Made by a program: the position numbers and the translations under genes. A DNA stretch of 22,569 nt from DAOMFM01 sp035429825 (lineage in GTDB: Bacteria; Acidobacteriota; Blastocatellia; UBA7656; JADIYM01), in NCBI GenBank assembly GCA_044224215.1, contig JBGAKX010000073.1:1-22569 (forward strand). The letters run 5' to 3'. The notes beneath the pieces were generated by a model. The model saw only the letters and a list, made by a program, of their open reading frames with translations, made no database searches and was not told the DNA's origin. Shown here piece by piece: positions 21,808 to 22,569 of this stretch (positions within the stretch are counted from its first letter, which is position 1; the number at the start of each line of letters is the position of its first letter).

Positions 21808-22065
21808 CTACGATTGCGTGTGAACGCTGATGAACTTGCCCTTGCGGCCCTTGTTCTTGAACTCGACGACGCCCGTCACCTTGGCGAACAGCGTGTCGTC
21901 GCTGCCGATGCCGACGTTCGTGCCCGGCTTGTACTTGGTGCCGCGCTGGCGGACGAGAATCGAGCCGCCCGAGACCAGTTCACCGCCGAAGCGCTTGACG
22001 CCGAGACGCTGTGCTGCCGAATCGCGACCGTTTCGGGAGCTCCCTACACCTTTCTTATGTGCCAT
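21808..22065 (-). CDS. rpmA: 50S ribosomal protein L27
   Basis: L27 reaches the peptidyl-transferase centre with its N-terminal tail. The 85-residue protein is typical throughout: MAHKKGVGSSRNGRDSAAQRLGVKRFGGE, then GSILVRQRGTKYKPGTNVGIGSDDTLFAKVTGVVEF. The start Met is followed directly by the AHKK tail, so no N-terminal cleavage (as in Firmicutes) is needed. AAGGAG lies 9 bases before the ATG. It is 18 bases after rplU, in the normal order. Confidence 0.97.
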   Translation of the reverse strand: MAHKKGVGSSRNGRDSAAQRLGVKRFGGELVSGGSILVRQRGTKYKPGTNVGIGSDDTLFAKVTGVVEFKNKGRKGKFISVHTQS

Positions 22066-22083
22066 TGCTGCTGACTCCTTCGC

Positions 22084-22392
22084 TTACCCGATCGAATCGA
22101 TTCGGACGGCGGTGTAATCCTGCCGATGTCCCTGCTTGCGCTTGTACTGCTTGCGACGCTTCATCTTGAACACGATGATCTTGTCGCCGCGGCCGTGCTC
22201 GAGGACCGTGCCCTCGGCGCCGACGCCGCTGACGATAGGCGCGCCAACCTTCACGGCGCTGCCGTCACCATAGACGAGCACGTCAAATTTCTGAGTGGCG
22301 CCGACCAGCGTGCCGAGTTTTGGCACACGGACAACGGTGCCCGGTGTGACTCGGAACTGCTTGCCGCCGGTGCGGATGATTGCGTAGGACAC
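22084..22392 (-). CDS. rplU: 50S ribosomal protein L21
   Basis: L21 binds 23S rRNA in the large subunit. I place the start at the GTG at 22390-22392 because GGAGG lies 8 bases upstream and the protein then begins MSYAIIRTGGKQF, matching the family (102 residues; E. coli has 103). The ATG five codons earlier overlaps that ribosome-binding site. The conserved end GRGDKIIVFKMKRRKQYKRKQGHRQDYTAVRIDSI is complete. It is the first gene of the long minus-strand run. Confidence 0.96.
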   Translation of the reverse strand: MSYAIIRTGGKQFRVTPGTVVRVPKLGTLVGATQKFDVLVYGDGSAVKVGAPIVSGVGAEGTVLEHGRGDKIIVFKMKRRKQYKRKQGHRQDYTAVRIDSIG

Positions 22393-22469
22393 TGCCCTTA
22401 CCTCCACTACTGTCTGCCGTGAACGCCCGCGCGCTCTAAGAACAATCCGGGCACGGGTCGAAACCCCAG

Positions 22470-22498
22470 AGTATAGGGAGGGGGCCGAGACCTGTCAA
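22470..22498 (-). promoter_or_regulatory. Consensus promoter of the rplU operon
   Basis: On the minus strand TTGACA (22493-22498) and TATACT (22470-22475) are separated by exactly 17 bases. Transcription would start near 22463, giving a leader of about 70 bases that opens with a GGGT-TTCG-ACCC tetraloop hairpin. Some bacteria regulate L21 through its leader; I cannot match this one to a known L21 leader. Confidence 0.8.
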
Positions 22499-22504
22499 CG
22501 GGCT

Positions 22505-22545
22505 TTGGAGTGCGCCGGCAAGCGGAGCGCGACGGCGCTTTCCAA
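22505..22545. repeat. Hairpin upstream of the rplU promoter
   Basis: TTGGA / TCCAA and GCGCCG / CGGCGC arms pair across a 15-base loop with a 2-base imperfect joint. It lies just outside the rplU promoter and may be the terminator of a gene beyond the window. No further gene is visible to 22569. Confidence 0.45.
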
Positions 22546-22569
22546 CGTCCGTGGCCACCGGACAAAGCG

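Noticed and set aside
1..22569. CRISPR arrays, tRNA or rRNA genes, insertion sequences, prophage genes
   Set aside because: No direct-repeat array, tRNA-like cloverleaf, rRNA sequence, transposase or phage gene was seen on reading the window.

Overview
The window is about 22.6 kb of high-GC bacterial chromosome. It is densely coding, and most of its housekeeping genes lie on the minus strand. The gene set points to a Gram-negative member of the Acidobacteriota, possibly class Vicinamibacteria. The main reason is a 1220-residue Oar-like TonB-dependent receptor with an N-terminal carboxypeptidase-regulatory domain, alongside secreted PPC-domain and TPR proteins and a Lol-like outer-membrane sorting cluster. 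This assignment is inference; no rRNA or tRNA gene is present to confirm it.

Layout. 1-162: three hairpins beyond a LolA-like gene. 163-4193 (minus): a five-gene cluster of LolB-like lipoprotein, MacB/LolC-type permease, LolD-type ATPase, small membrane protein and LolA-like carrier. Together they look like a machine that moves lipoprotein or lipid from the inner to the outer membrane. 4298-5257 (minus): ilvE, divergent from dusB (5413-6468, plus). 6559-7527 (minus): exported TPR protein. 7692-11354 (minus): TonB-dependent receptor with a structured leader. 11645-13045 (minus): secreted double-PPC protein. 13046-13752: about 700 bases with no convincing gene but several inverted repeats. 13753-14793: a divergent pair, a 65-residue coiled-coil gene (minus) and lexA (plus), with two matching palindromes GGAC-N4-GTCC in the two promoters. 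14861-15805 (plus): ispH, tail to tail with a Ca2+/H+ antiporter (15811-16932, minus).

17004-22392 is one long minus-strand run in the order rplU, rpmA, obgE, nadD, rsfS, sigma54 activator, rlmH, dksA-like, comF-like. It begins at a TTGACA/17/TATACT promoter. This is the widely conserved ribosome-assembly neighbourhood (L21, L27, Obg, NadD, RsfS, RlmH), with a stand-alone PspF-like sigma54 activator inserted between rsfS and rlmH. Several stops and starts overlap by 4-8 bases, which suggests translational coupling.

The strongest candidate for new biology is the lexA divergon. lexA seems to have a leaderless GTG start, with one palindrome in its promoter spacer. The neighbouring small coiled-coil gene has a near-consensus sigma70 promoter, with the second palindrome just downstream of the expected transcription start. 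I read this as a lineage-specific SOS box and an uncharacterised SOS-controlled small protein. Second in interest is the compact Lol-like cluster, which carries both soluble and outer-membrane LolA/LolB-like partners next to its transporter.
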